Shown: one piece after another, positions 1-7,970 of the stretch
Layout: each line of letters begins with the position of its first letter
Numbering within the stretch: the stretch's first letter is position 1
Virus record (IMG/VR): IMGVR_UViG_3300022591_000025
Location: 1 to 40,902 of that record
Reading direction: 5' to 3' (one strand)
DNA from: a virus
DNA: 40,902 nucleotides
The notes under the pieces: generated by a model
Database searches by the model: none
What the model was told of the DNA's origin: nothing
What the model saw: only the letters and a program-made list of their open reading frames with translations
Made by a program: the position numbers and the translations under genes

Positions 1-99
1 CCCGCCGCGATCGCTTTCCGATCCGACACTGGAGGTTTCTCGGTCCGGCATTCACAACGTTGGACTGTGTTTTGGGCTCCGGGCACGAACTGCCAGCCC
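1..99. repeat. Terminal direct repeat, copy 1 (circular contig overlap)
   Basis: These 99 bases are identical to 40804-40902. A repeat of exactly 99 bases matches a common assembler k-mer size, so it most likely marks a circular genome cut open at an arbitrary point rather than a biological terminal repeat. A small gene that begins at 194 on the minus strand reads open through the junction, which supports circularity. Confidence 0.95.
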
Positions 100-194
100 G
101 TGCCGCGGCAGAGGGGACACCAGGGGCGGCGATTTTTCTGTTTGGTTTCCGGCGGCGTTTTGCGATATGCTGCGTTTGTTAGGGATGCTCGCAA
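1..194 (-). CDS. Small zinc-ribbon protein, 5' part of a gene crossing the contig junction
   Basis: Joined across the circle (194 down to 1, then 40803 down to 40791) this is a 68-residue protein. The start is a TTG at 194 with an AAAGGAG Shine-Dalgarno five bases upstream. The protein has a CPLCRGTGW motif (Cys26, Cys29) followed by CEC (Cys48, Cys50), a compact four-Cys zinc site resembling the DnaJ-type CxxCxGxG knuckle. Its stop overlaps the next start as ATGA at 40791-40794, so it is translationally coupled to the following zinc-ribbon gene. It follows the gene at 253-516 in the early operon. No specific function is recognised. Confidence 0.75.
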   Translation of the reverse strand, partial: MRASLTNAAYRKTPPETKQKNRRPWCPLCRGTGWQFVPGAQNTVQRCECRTEKPPVSDRKAIAA

Positions 195-252
195 GGCAGC
201 TCCTTTCAAAGTTCGACCGGCGGCGCTGATCACAACTCGGCGCCGTTTGTTT

Positions 253-516
253 TTAGGCGGCCACGGCTTTCGCGGGCGACTCGGAACCGCCACCGGCGAA
301 CTGCATGGTTTTCACGTTTTCCCGTGGAACGGCAGAAGGGCGCGCGAGAGTCAGGCGCGTCGGCGGCTTGCTCGGCGGATGACCAGGCTTACTTCCCTTT
401 TTCCAATTGCGCGAGCGGCACTGACGGCTGGCGCAACGAATCGGCTCCTGTTCGCCGTGTTGCATCCATTCGTAGTCGCAGTCTTTGCAAACTAAGATCG
501 GCCTTCGATGGGACAT
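253..516 (-). CDS. Small zinc-ribbon protein, first gene of the early operon
   Basis: An 87-residue protein starting at the ATG at 516. Near the N-terminus it has CKDC followed about 18 residues later by CASRQC, a four-Cys zinc-ribbon arrangement; the rest is basic and low complexity. The ATG lies only about nine bases beyond the -10 box of the promoter at 526-555, with no Shine-Dalgarno between, so the message may be leaderless. A longer TTG start at 555 would lie inside the -35 box and is less likely. It heads the leftward early operon. The function is unknown; a nucleic-acid-binding or adaptor role is only a guess. Confidence 0.65.
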   Translation of the reverse strand: MSHRRPILVCKDCDYEWMQHGEQEPIRCASRQCRSRNWKKGSKPGHPPSKPPTRLTLARPSAVPRENVKTMQFAGGGSESPAKAVAA

Positions 517-525
517 AGCGTGTCC

Positions 526-555
526 ACTATCGCGCAAATGGACGCAGCGTGTCAA
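526..555 (-). promoter_or_regulatory. Predicted sigma70-type early promoter, leftward
   Basis: On the minus strand a perfect TTGACA -35 box (550-555) is followed after 18 bp by GATAGT (526-531), a 4/6 match to the -10 consensus. Transcription would start near 519, next to the ATG at 516. Direct repeats of GACACGCT (minus sense) lie at 517-524 and 546-553, flanking the -10 and overlapping the -35. A GGACA/TGTCC inverted repeat covers 511-525. Both are possible operator sites. It would drive the replication operon through the contig junction. Confidence 0.55.
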
Positions 556-629
556 GGGGTTTGTTTACCGGGATGGTTCAGGGGGGAACGGAGGCGCGCC
601 GGGCAACGGGGCAGGGATGAGAGACTGAC

Positions 630-650
630 GTTGTACAACGGTTGTACAAC
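630..650. promoter_or_regulatory. Tandem perfect palindromes, probable operator
   Basis: The 10-bp perfect palindrome GTTGTACAAC occurs twice, at 630-639 and 641-650, separated by one base. The two centres are 11 bp apart, about one helical turn, as expected for two dimers bound side by side on one face. It lies just upstream of the plus-strand gene at 671 and about 75 bp upstream of the leftward early promoter, so it could control either one. Confidence 0.6.
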
Positions 651-670
651 GCCGGGAAGAGGAAATGAAA

Positions 671-1036
671 ATGCCAGCGAGACAAGCCAGTCCATGCGTT
701 TTGTGCCGCGAAATCGTCGATGTCAACGACGCCGCTATCACCCTCACCGTCATGATCCGCACGGTCGGAATCCGAGAGGACGACAGCAGCTCCGAATCCG
801 GGCAAGGGTATATGTGCGCCGATTGCGCAACCTCGTTTGCGCTCGGGAAAATTCCGCCGCCGAGCCAGCCACTCACCATGCTCGCCCACCAGCTCATCAG
901 CCGGAAAGTTGCCAAGGGACCGTCGGTGCTGATCGCGGCCTGGCAGCGGCTGCGCCGTTCGCTGGAGATGCCCCCCGCACATTTTCAGATTTCTGAGGGC
1001 GAGGTCATGCCGCCCTCGAAGCGTCTGGCCGGGTAG
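671..1036 (+). CDS. Zinc-binding protein downstream of tandem palindromes
   Basis: A 121-residue protein. The ATG at 671 has AAGAGGA seven bases upstream, a better fit than the ATG at 665. It contains CVLC near the N-terminus and CADC about 40 residues later, a split four-Cys zinc site, then a basic helical C-terminal half. It is a lone plus-strand gene between the leftward early promoter and the end of the leftward late block, preceded by two perfect GTTGTACAAC palindromes. That context suggests a regulated, possibly regulatory gene, but no helix-turn-helix is evident and the function is unknown. Confidence 0.65.
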   Translation: MPARQASPCVLCREIVDVNDAAITLTVMIRTVGIREDDSSSESGQGYMCADCATSFALGKIPPPSQPLTMLAHQLISRKVAKGPSVLIAAWQRLRRSLEMPPAHFQISEGEVMPPSKRLAG

Positions 1037-1040
1037 GGAC

Positions 1041-1072
1041 AAAGAAAAAGCCCGCGCTGCCGTGGCGCGGGC
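1041..1072 (-). terminator. Rho-independent terminator of the late operon
   Basis: An 8-bp perfect GC stem (GCCCGCGC at 1050-1057 with GCGCGGGC at 1065-1072) encloses a 7-base loop. On the minus strand it is followed directly by TTTTTCTTT (1041-1049). It lies just past the last late gene (1100-1513) and closes the leftward late transcription unit. The plus strand has no T-run, so it is directional. Confidence 0.85.
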
Positions 1073-1099
1073 CGGGTGCGGAGATACGGGGAAGGGAAG

Positions 1100-1513
1100 T
1101 TACTGCGAGGCGACTTCGACTGCGTAGGAGTACGTGATCGGGGCTTCTGCGGTGATTTTAGCAGCCGCCGTCGCGCCGAATGCCTTGATGTAGAAATCTT
1201 TCCATGCGGGATAGCTGCCCTGGTGGCTCTTCACGAAGCTGAAACTGGGAGCATCCTTTTCCGGTTTCCAGTCGCCCGATTCGAAGCGTGCGGCTAAGCG
1301 CTTCTCGACCGTCTTCGGTGACAGCTCTTTCAACTCATCTTCGGAGTTCACGCCGAGAACTCGCTCGGCCAAGCTCAGCCGGCGAAATTTGACTTCCTTC
1401 TCGGCGGCGCTCGCTTTCTTCTTGGCGTCGGCGAATTTGCGCTCCCAGTCGGCAAGCTCGACCAGTTCGTCCTTGGTCACGACTGCGGTTTGCTTGGTGG
1501 CGGCGGGGGGCAC
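1100..1513 (-). CDS. Hypothetical protein, last gene of the late block
   Basis: A 137-residue protein with a GTG start at 1513. The N-terminal half (about residues 15-75) is charged and strongly helical, probably a short coiled coil. The C-terminal part is more globular, with aromatic residues. No signal peptide or membrane segment is seen. It follows the lysis genes after a gap of about 100 bp and ends just before the strong terminator. No family is recognised. Confidence 0.65.
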   Translation of the reverse strand: MPPAATKQTAVVTKDELVELADWERKFADAKKKASAAEKEVKFRRLSLAERVLGVNSEDELKELSPKTVEKRLAARFESGDWKPEKDAPSFSFVKSHQGSYPAWKDFYIKAFGATAAAKITAEAPITYSYAVEVASQ

Positions 1514-1615
1514 GTCTTCGATATTCCGGTCTCTAGCCGCTCCTCACAAGCAAAAATCGGCGAGGCCGGTTACGTTGGTACCAGCCCCACCGATGCGGAA
1601 GAAGTTTAGCTATAG

Positions 1616-1951
1616 CTACAGTTTCGCGGCGAACGCCTTCAGTTGGGGCAAGACGGCTTGAACATCGGCAATCAGTGTTTTGTCGAGCGACACCGACAGC
1701 CCATTCGCGGTGGCTGCCGGGCCGGCCGCTTCGACGGCAGTGGTAATGACCTCGAAGGCTGCCAACGCAGCTTGTTCGATGGCGGCGGCGCCGGGGAAGG
1801 CCAGCGCGACGAGGGCCTCAATCTCCGGGGCGTCTTTCTGCACTTCGGCGGCGATGGCTGGGGCTTTCTCGGCGGCTTTCAGAACATCGGATTTGAAAGC
1901 CTTGGCGGCGGACACCAGCTTCGAAACGACACCTTTGAACGATACACTCAT
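1616..1951 (-). CDS. Ala-rich helical hypothetical protein in the lysis cassette
   Basis: A 111-residue protein starting at 1951 with a good AGGAG Shine-Dalgarno. Its ATG overlaps the stop of the holin-like gene as ATGA (1948-1951), so the two are coupled. The sequence is almost all helix, rich in Ala, Val and Lys, with a moderately hydrophobic central stretch (about residues 45-80) that is not a clear membrane span. It could be an accessory lysis factor, but nothing identifies the family. Confidence 0.7.
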   Translation of the reverse strand: MSVSFKGVVSKLVSAAKAFKSDVLKAAEKAPAIAAEVQKDAPEIEALVALAFPGAAAIEQAALAAFEVITTAVEAAGPAATANGLSVSLDKTLIADVQAVLPQLKAFAAKL

Positions 1952-2283
1952 GATTTTTTCTCCTGCTCTGATTTTTGGATGGTTTGAAGATCGGTATTCA
2001 GTTCTTTGTTCGCCTCGAGCGCGGGCAGGACGACGAGCATTCCCTTGGTGAGCCGCGAGGTTTCCTTGCGAAACACGACCGTCATCACCACAGCCGCCGT
2101 GATCATGCCGCTGCCAATGGCGAGCGTGTACTCCTCGGAGGTGACGAGCACGCTGCCGCAAATGATCAGAAACGAGACGACGGCGCTGAAGACAAGCTCG
2201 AAGAGAAACTTCCACCAGAGCGCGATGGTCGAATCTTTCAGCTTGCCGAGAATCAGCGACGCAAGACCTTGAAAGGGGTCCAT
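1948..2283 (-). CDS. Holin-like small membrane protein
   Basis: A 111-residue protein from the ATG at 2283. It has two predicted transmembrane helices (about residues 22-47 and 54-72) and a charged cytoplasmic tail rich in Lys, Glu and Gln. Size, topology and position after the endolysin suit a holin that lets the leaderless muralytic enzyme reach the wall. It starts one base after the stop of the upstream 56-residue membrane protein and overlaps the next gene by four bases. The assignment rests on topology and position; holins share little sequence. Confidence 0.65.
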   Translation of the reverse strand: MDPFQGLASLILGKLKDSTIALWWKFLFELVFSAVVSFLIICGSVLVTSEEYTLAIGSGMITAAVVMTVVFRKETSRLTKGMLVVLPALEANKELNTDLQTIQKSEQEKKS

Positions 2284-2284
2284 G

Positions 2285-2455
2285 CTATTGACGCGGCGAT
2301 TTCGCCCATGCCGTCGCAATCCCCCACATCGTAGCCACCGCAATCCCATACTGGGAATGCGAAGCGACGAAGGAGTTGACCGACGGAGTGAGAAACGAAA
2401 CCGCGCCCGCCGCGAAAGTGATGAGCCATACTTTGTGCGCTTTCAGAAAGTTCAC
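2285..2455 (-). CDS. Tiny two-helix membrane protein, candidate holin or antiholin
   Basis: A 56-residue protein starting at a GTG (2455) that overlaps the endolysin stop as GTGA. It has two short hydrophobic segments (about residues 9-28 and 35-50) with basic ends. Four-base coupling to the endolysin and one-base spacing to the larger holin-like gene place it in the lysis cassette. Two adjacent membrane proteins of this kind often form a holin/antiholin pair, but which is which cannot be told from sequence. Confidence 0.65.
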   Translation of the reverse strand: MNFLKAHKVWLITFAAGAVSFLTPSVNSFVASHSQYGIAVATMWGIATAWAKSPRQ

Positions 2456-3015
2456 GTTGCGTTCCAGTCTCCTGCCACGGTGTCGTAAATGTTCAGGACT
2501 TTTTCTGCGCGCCCTTCGCCCGGAATGAGCATCGCCCGGTGAGTGGGATTCGAAATGATGTGGTCGGCGGAATCGGCGGAGGCCAGAAAGATTTCCCCGC
2601 AGAGGCAGACCCAGGCCGGATCGGTTGACCAGCCTTGCGAAACTTCGTTGATGTAAGTCGTTGCCGATCCGGCGGCGAGCGCATTTTTGTAATGCGGAAT
2701 GACCGGAGAGAGGCGTTGCAGCGTGGCCATGCGATCCGCGAAACAATCTGCCCAACCGGGGTAGACGATCCAACTGGAATTCACCGCCAGCCACTTGCCG
2801 TCGAGAAATTCGCGCGTCGGCAGAACGTGCGTCCCGTAGATCGGGTGGACGTGCTGCTTGCAACCAAAGAGATTGTTGTACTTCGCGGCCAGTCCGGAGC
2901 TGCCGTACGCCGATTCGAGTGCGGCTTCGCAGGCGGCCATCTCGCTGAAGATGTGTCCGGCTTTTTCCGCCGCGGTGTAGGCGCGGGAAAGAAAGACGTG
3001 CTGCTGGGGAGTCAT
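2452..3015 (-). CDS. Endolysin, GH73-type N-acetylglucosaminidase
   Basis: A 187-residue single-domain muralytic enzyme predicted to cleave the glycan strand of peptidoglycan. The stretch around residues 26-52 has the family signature of FlgJ/LYZ2-type (GH73) glucosaminidases: an acidic ALES motif with probable catalytic Glu34, then YGSSGLA and NNLFG. No signal peptide or cell-wall-binding domain is present, so release should depend on the holin-like neighbours. It starts six bases after the exported fibre-like gene at 3022-3510 and is coupled by four bases to the next gene. Confidence 0.85.
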   Translation of the reverse strand: MTPQQHVFLSRAYTAAEKAGHIFSEMAACEAALESAYGSSGLAAKYNNLFGCKQHVHPIYGTHVLPTREFLDGKWLAVNSSWIVYPGWADCFADRMATLQRLSPVIPHYKNALAAGSATTYINEVSQGWSTDPAWVCLCGEIFLASADSADHIISNPTHRAMLIPGEGRAEKVLNIYDTVAGDWNAT

Positions 3016-3021
3016 CGGAAA

Positions 3022-3510
3022 CTAATTCAAGCTGGACTGGTAGACCTGGATTCGCACGTCATAGGGCGCGCTGGCGTTGGTCGAGGTCTGGTAACTGATC
3101 GTGGTCGCATTCTTGGCGGCCAGGACAAACGTCACGGAGGTAAAACTTGCCGAGCCGAGCGTGCCGCAACTTGCCCCGCTGGTCACGGTTTGAAACGTGT
3201 TCGAGGGATCGGTGTAATGAAACACCAGCGTGATGCTGCCTCCGGCCGTGGCCGCGTCGCAGTAGTCGGTCGCCTTGACGAAAAACTGCGCCGTCGTCGC
3301 GCCTACTGTAAAGAGCGTGGTCTGGCCGATGCTCGAAGTCTGATTGAGTTGGCTGACCTGCGCCACTTGAACGGGCACACCAAGCCCGGTGATCGGCACG
3401 GGGGCAGGCACGGTTGGCAAATAGCTCTGGGCGTGGAGCAGCCAAAGCCCGGTGAATGCAAACGTCAGAACGGCGAAGTGAATCAGGGAAGTGCGAAGGA
3501 ATTTTTTCAT
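3022..3510 (-). CDS. Exported beta-rich protein, fibre-associated
   Basis: A 162-residue protein with a clear Sec signal peptide: basic start MKKFLR, hydrophobic core to about residue 25, probable cleavage after LHA at residue 27 leaving Gln28. The mature part is Ser/Thr-rich with alternating hydrophobic residues, probably a beta-sandwich. It has two Cys about 36 residues apart that could form a disulphide after export. It starts one base after the stop of the 848-residue fibre gene, suggesting that the two products act together. No named family is recognised. Confidence 0.75.
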   Translation of the reverse strand: MKKFLRTSLIHFAVLTFAFTGLWLLHAQSYLPTVPAPVPITGLGVPVQVAQVSQLNQTSSIGQTTLFTVGATTAQFFVKATDYCDAATAGGSITLVFHYTDPSNTFQTVTSGASCGTLGSASFTSVTFVLAAKNATTISYQTSTNASAPYDVRIQVYQSSLN

Positions 3511-3511
3511 G

Positions 3512-6058
3512 TCAGTTCACGATGAGGTAGTCGTAGCACGAAGGATTGACGGCAATCGTCGGCATGGTAAGGGTGAAAGATACGCCCGCAGATTTCGAAA
3601 GCAGGGTGATGGTCGGAACGAGCGTCGGAGCGGTATTGCAGGTCACGGAAAGCCGAGTGCTTTCTGCCGCGGTTGGAGTAATGAAGATTTCGCTGTTCGC
3701 GGTGACGGCCGTGGTACTCACCACGCAAGTTCCAGTCGAAGCCGTCACCGAGCAGGAGAACGCGCCCGCCGACGCCGAGCCGCAAGCCACCAGCGATGGA
3801 TTCGCCGCCGAGCCGTTGGCTGCACAATTAGTCAGACTCTGCAGTTCATAGGCTTGAACCGCTCCCGTGTTGTTGAAGGTTGGGGCGGTGGTTCCATCTC
3901 CGGCGAGACCGGTGTCATTCATGCAAACGATGTTGTATTGTCCTGTCCCTGTGTAAGCAGTTCCGAAAGCAGGAGCAACTTCGTTTGCTGCTGTCATAGT
4001 GCCGATTAGTCCCGTACTTGAGGGCGACCCTCCGGAGGCGGTACGCCAAACCTGTACCGCACTCCAGCCCAACGTGCCCCACGCCTGGGTGGAGTTGAGG
4101 CAAATAATTTCATAATTGGTTGCGTTGAGCGTGGCTGCGCCGCCTGTCAGTGTGCTAGTGGGAGAAACCGCAGTCTGATTGCCGTTTCCATCTAAAGCCA
4201 CCAATGCATAGGAATAGTGAGTCGAGCCGGAGTCATAACCGGAAAGCGCGGGCGCGGTGGGGGCAGTCAGTTGAGCGGTTCCCACGCTGCCTTTAACGAC
4301 AGGCGATCCTAAGATGGCGAGTGGCGCAAGTTGTGAAATAGCAAGACCACCGACGTAAGTCGTACCTTCAATGAAAACTTTCCCATGGGTGGGGTCATAC
4401 GTTGAGATATTCCCTTGCAACCACATATCCCAGCTTGCGGCGCTATTCCCATAGTCTTCAGAATAAACACCCACGTTTGAGGCGAAAGTGGATGCCGTAA
4501 ACGGATAACTCGTTGCCGGGACTGCGTAAAGTGCCCTCCCTCTCGCCGCAGTATCGCCTCCGACGTTAAGCGCTTGTCCTAGAACGCCAATAAAGGTGTC
4601 TCCGCCCAGGTTTGTATTGGGGGATGCAATTCCTTGAAGCCCGGCAAAAATAGCGTTCCCAGATCGGGTTATGCTGCCCCGTTCGCCCCAGCCTGAAACA
4701 CCCACAACTTGAGCGGTTCCATTTGAACCGCCGTTTAAAACAGGAGTGCCCCCAGCGGCATTAGCCACGCCTCGAATCGCTCCCATCGACATTTCAATGC
4801 CGTTCAGGGTTGCACTCGAAAGGTTTAGATTCTCCACGTAAAGCGATTGTTGTTGTCCCAATGTTCCAACTAAAGCAGCCGGTTCTATAAACTCGATTTG
4901 CTCCCCGAACACATTCGAGGTTCCACCGCTTTGCTGGTAGATATTGAACGCGCCATTTAAAGCACCGGCATCATTGACACCCGAAACGTTGACGATGATA
5001 GGACGGCAAAATTCCAAAAATCCATTAGTGTATCCGGTGATCAACTCCGCCTGATTCACGCCAAATAGCGAATTCCAGGTTTTGCTTATATCCTGCTGCC
5101 AAGCGTCGGGCACGTTTCCCGGTGGGCACGTGGAAGCGTTTGCGGGCGTGGGATAAATGCCAGTGGTATCGGAAGTTGGGGGAGCCGCGCCAACTGCGTA
5201 AGTCTGCATGACGCAATTGCCGGTGATATGCACGCAGGCCGAGTACTTTTGCGTCGATGTGGTTGTGCCGTTGTAGACCGTGTAGGTGGTACCGGGTGGC
5301 AAAGAGGGAGCGGTGACAATCAGACTGCAAGAAGAACCTGAAGTGCAATTTGTTCTAAGGGGGGTACCTTGCACAAGCGACGGATAAGATTCGCCGGTTG
5401 CGGTGCTGATCGTAATTTGAGTAAAGACGCCGGAATTGTAAATGAAACTACCGCCGGTTTGTGCATCCGTGAGCGTGACTTGGGGAGCGTAAATTCCCGC
5501 TCCCCCCAAGCCGTACCAGTTCGTGTTGCTGGTGATCTGGCCGTAGCCGCTGGTCGCATCCGGCGTCAGAGAGGCGGGAAGACCGACGGCCATCGCTGCT
5601 GTGGTGTTCGTGCCGGTAGTGAGCGCCGAAAAAGCCAAACTGGTTACCGGCGCTCCCCCTAAAAGATTCCCGGCCACAACCGTGGAAGCATTCAGCCAAA
5701 CGGTTGCCGTTCCCGAACTGAAAGAAGTGACGCAGAGAAGGAATGTATCGCCCGCGGCCACCGCCGAGGTATAGGAGCCCGCCGCGGTGATCGTCGCTTG
5801 CGAGGTTTGCGAGCCGTAAGGCGTAACACTGGAGTTGTCGGCCGTCTGGCCTTGGATGGAGATTTCCGGCTGCAAGGTCATACTGAACGTGCCTTTGACC
5901 TTGATCCCAATCGTCGCTTGCGCGGTCGTTGAAATCTCGGCACACTGATTGGCGGCGGTGAGAACGAACGGGCCGGCCTTTGATTGCGAAAAGACGGGCG
6001 GACCGAGCGCGAAACAGACGAGCAGCAAAAAGACACAACGGCGAAAAAGCAAGCGCAT
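3512..6058 (-). CDS. Large exported fibre or adhesin-like protein
   Basis: An 848-residue protein with a short signal peptide (MRLLFRR, hydrophobic core, probable cleavage after VFS at residue 24, Gln25 next). The mature protein is Gly/Ser/Thr-rich and beta-structured. The middle contains irregular Asn/Gly-rich stretches typical of fibres or spikes. About residues 600-720 hold a fibronectin-like segment (SYALVALDGNGNQT region). The last 110 residues form a Cys-containing beta domain (NCAANGSAANPS, VSCNT-like) that I associate with acidobacterial proteins and their phages. It sits between the tail fibre with the head-binding-like domain and the endolysin, the usual tail-fibre position. Receptor binding is inferred; the export signal is unexpected for a virion part. 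Confidence 0.75.
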   Translation of the reverse strand: MRLLFRRCVFLLLVCFALGPPVFSQSKAGPFVLTAANQCAEISTTAQATIGIKVKGTFSMTLQPEISIQGQTADNSSVTPYGSQTSQATITAAGSYTSAVAAGDTFLLCVTSFSSGTATVWLNASTVVAGNLLGGAPVTSLAFSALTTGTNTTAAMAVGLPASLTPDATSGYGQITSNTNWYGLGGAGIYAPQVTLTDAQTGGSFIYNSGVFTQITISTATGESYPSLVQGTPLRTNCTSGSSCSLIVTAPSLPPGTTYTVYNGTTTSTQKYSACVHITGNCVMQTYAVGAAPPTSDTTGIYPTPANASTCPPGNVPDAWQQDISKTWNSLFGVNQAELITGYTNGFLEFCRPIIVNVSGVNDAGALNGAFNIYQQSGGTSNVFGEQIEFIEPAALVGTLGQQQSLYVENLNLSSATLNGIEMSMGAIRGVANAAGGTPVLNGGSNGTAQVVGVSGWGERGSITRSGNAIFAGLQGIASPNTNLGGDTFIGVLGQALNVGGDTAARGRALYAVPATSYPFTASTFASNVGVYSEDYGNSAASWDMWLQGNISTYDPTHGKVFIEGTTYVGGLAISQLAPLAILGSPVVKGSVGTAQLTAPTAPALSGYDSGSTHYSYALVALDGNGNQTAVSPTSTLTGGAATLNATNYEIICLNSTQAWGTLGWSAVQVWRTASGGSPSSTGLIGTMTAANEVAPAFGTAYTGTGQYNIVCMNDTGLAGDGTTAPTFNNTGAVQAYELQSLTNCAANGSAANPSLVACGSASAGAFSCSVTASTGTCVVSTTAVTANSEIFITPTAAESTRLSVTCNTAPTLVPTITLLSKSAGVSFTLTMPTIAVNPSCYDYLIVN

Positions 6059-6082
6059 AGCGAGTTCCTTTCTGAAAATGAT

Positions 6083-7603
6083 TTAGTTGCTGAGAACCGG
6101 AGTCACCGCGAGAAACGTCGGCGCGGCGGGCGAGAACGTAAAGAGGCCGCTGTTAGCACTAGCAGTCGAACTGACGTTGCACTGGGCTTGCACAGTAAAA
6201 GTGGCGACGGCGCCAGCCGCATAAGTGGCGCTCGAAACTTCGGAGGCCGACAATCCGACATAGCCTGAACCGTTCGAATCTTGGCCGCTCAACGCGAAGG
6301 CACGGCTATTGGTGGTATCGATGACTTCCGCCGCGCACGCATTTGGACCCGTCGTCATCCACAGGCCATAGCGCACGTCGGCGCGGTAAGTTCCGGCGGC
6401 GGCTGGAAAGGTCACCGATTCGCTGAGCACGATGGTTTGCGTCGAGACCGTCGCGTTGACAATCGTCGTTGTGCGTTGGGGCGGGAAATTTGGACCGCTC
6501 CCGGTACAGGTCGTCGTTGCGCCGTGATTCGCGTCGGTGCAGAGTGGCAGAGCCGTCCCCGCGCCTATGGTGCCTGAGGTAAGCAGGCTGGTATCGCTGC
6601 CTTGCGTGGCAGTCTGCGCCGTGCCGCCGTTCAGGATGAAACTTGTATTCGCTTTCAAGGTCGTAAAAACGCCCGTGTTCGGCAAAGTGAACCCGATGGT
6701 GCCCGGCGTATCCCAATCGAAGCCTTCGAGCAGGTTGGAATTCAAGTTCAATACTTCGACGTTCGAGGCAACGACCAAAGGCGGAGTCGGACTGAGCACA
6801 GTCGAAATGAATTGTCCGGTCGAGGTGACGTTCCCCGTGGCTGAGATGGCGCCGGTGTCGATGGCCGGACCGTTGCCGATCACGCATGGCCCGACTGCGG
6901 TCGCGTTCACGCCGTCATAGAGAAATTCCTGAGTCGTAGTCTGATTCGCCGCTGAGCCGATGGTGCAGCCGCCCACGGAATTCGCAGGCCAGGAGAACGT
7001 GTGACCTCCAGAGGCATCTTGAGTAATCTGGAAAAAGATCACGCTCGGCGGAGTGATGCCGACAAAGCTCAAGGGCTGAGCGCTGGCGTTCCCGGTCAAA
7101 AGAAGTTCGAAGAGTTGGCTTTGGGCAGAGACGATGAAGATGGGAGTCGTCGAATAGGTGACGATGGTGGTCAGAGTAGTCGAGCCGCCGCCCAATCCAT
7201 TGACGGTGTAGAGGGTCGTCCCGCTTGAGCAATTCGTGCCGCCGGCGGTCATCACTTTGTAGGTGTAGGCGACGCCGGCCTGAAGCCAGATTTCCGCCGT
7301 TCCGCCCGCCGACAAGATCACCGGATTCGAATTCAGCGTCGTCCCGGTGTAGTCGGTGTAAGTCCCTAAAGGCGTTGTGGATGCGACTTGGTAGGTGAAA
7401 ACGCAGCCAAAGGCATTCGGAACGCCGTCTTGGGTGTAGGAGACAAATTGCGGCCAGGGGGAAATCACCACGGCGGTCTGGGCAGAGCAGAAAGTGACAA
7501 AAAAGGTCAGAATGACGAAAAGTGTCAGTAACCACACAAACAGGCGAGTAACTGCCCGTAAGTGGTGTGGACGGAGAGGGGTAGAAGCGGGAAAATTGGT
7601 CAT
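6083..7603 (-). CDS. Tail fibre/spike with head-binding-like domain and signal peptide
   Basis: A 506-residue protein. Residues 1-41 form a basic then hydrophobic leader ending FCSA before Gln42, a Sec signal. Residues about 50-135 resemble the N-terminal attachment domain of podovirus tailspikes: WPQF, a G-V-N-A turn, TPLGTYTDYTGTT, NPVILSAGGTAEIWLQAG and YKV. A beta-rich shaft follows, then a C-terminal sandwich domain (about 375-500) that may bind carbohydrate. It follows the gp16-like ejection gene and precedes the large fibre. The upstream side is unusual: its ATG (7601-7603) is one base from the ATG of a divergent plus-strand gene. Confidence 0.8.
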   Translation of the reverse strand: MTNFPASTPLRPHHLRAVTRLFVWLLTLFVILTFFVTFCSAQTAVVISPWPQFVSYTQDGVPNAFGCVFTYQVASTTPLGTYTDYTGTTLNSNPVILSAGGTAEIWLQAGVAYTYKVMTAGGTNCSSGTTLYTVNGLGGGSTTLTTIVTYSTTPIFIVSAQSQLFELLLTGNASAQPLSFVGITPPSVIFFQITQDASGGHTFSWPANSVGGCTIGSAANQTTTQEFLYDGVNATAVGPCVIGNGPAIDTGAISATGNVTSTGQFISTVLSPTPPLVVASNVEVLNLNSNLLEGFDWDTPGTIGFTLPNTGVFTTLKANTSFILNGGTAQTATQGSDTSLLTSGTIGAGTALPLCTDANHGATTTCTGSGPNFPPQRTTTIVNATVSTQTIVLSESVTFPAAAGTYRADVRYGLWMTTGPNACAAEVIDTTNSRAFALSGQDSNGSGYVGLSASEVSSATYAAGAVATFTVQAQCNVSSTASANSGLFTFSPAAPTFLAVTPVLSN

Positions 7604-7604
7604 T

Positions 7605-7970
7605 ATGAAACCCTTATTGGTCGCGATTCTCGGTGCAGCATTTTTCGTCGGCGGCTCGAATCTGGCGAATGCGCAGGCCTCAACGGAACATCCGAAAGGA
7701 AGTTACGATGGCATCACCGTGATCATCAACCGAGCTGAAATCAGCAGCAACGGTAAATTGGTGGTTGTAACTGCTCACAACATTGCCGATCAAAGCGAAT
7801 TCGTTCTTGTTTGCGAAATTGCGGGCGGCTATTGCGCGATGCCGCGCATTGGCTCGACGTACCGCGTCATCAGCGTCGTTGATCAAGCGACCGAAGCTTG
7901 GGGCCTTGTTCGTCTTCCGACTAAGAAATTGACCAGCATCTTTACGCTCGCTTGGGCCGGTGCCCAGTGA
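7605..7970 (+). CDS. Exported small protein, plus-strand moron gene 1
   Basis: A 121-residue protein on the strand opposite to the surrounding late genes. The signal peptide is clear (MKPLL, hydrophobic core, probable cleavage after ANA at residue 23, Gln24 next). The mature part is a compact beta-rich domain of about 95 residues with two Cys nine residues apart that could form a disulphide in the periplasm. No strong Shine-Dalgarno is visible and its ATG lies one base from the divergent fibre ATG. Such lone, inverted, exported genes in phage late regions are typically morons that alter the host surface, for example superinfection exclusion; here that is inference only. Confidence 0.65.
   Translation: MKPLLVAILGAAFFVGGSNLANAQASTEHPKGSYDGITVIINRAEISSNGKLVVVTAHNIADQSEFVLVCEIAGGYCAMPRIGSTYRVISVVDQATEAWGLVRLPTKKLTSIFTLAWAGAQ

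Noticed and set aside
1-99. True biological terminal repeats for packaging
   Set aside because: Exactly 99 bases, inside a gene that reads through, with P22-like headful genes elsewhere; assembly overlap is simpler.
630-660. Plus-strand sigma70 promoter within the GTTGTACAAC palindromes
   Set aside because: TACAAC could serve as a -10 but no acceptable -35 lies at the right distance.
1607-1618. TAGCTATAGCTA palindrome upstream of the last late gene
   Set aside because: Short and overlapping a stop codon; no -35 partner, so not called a promoter or operator.
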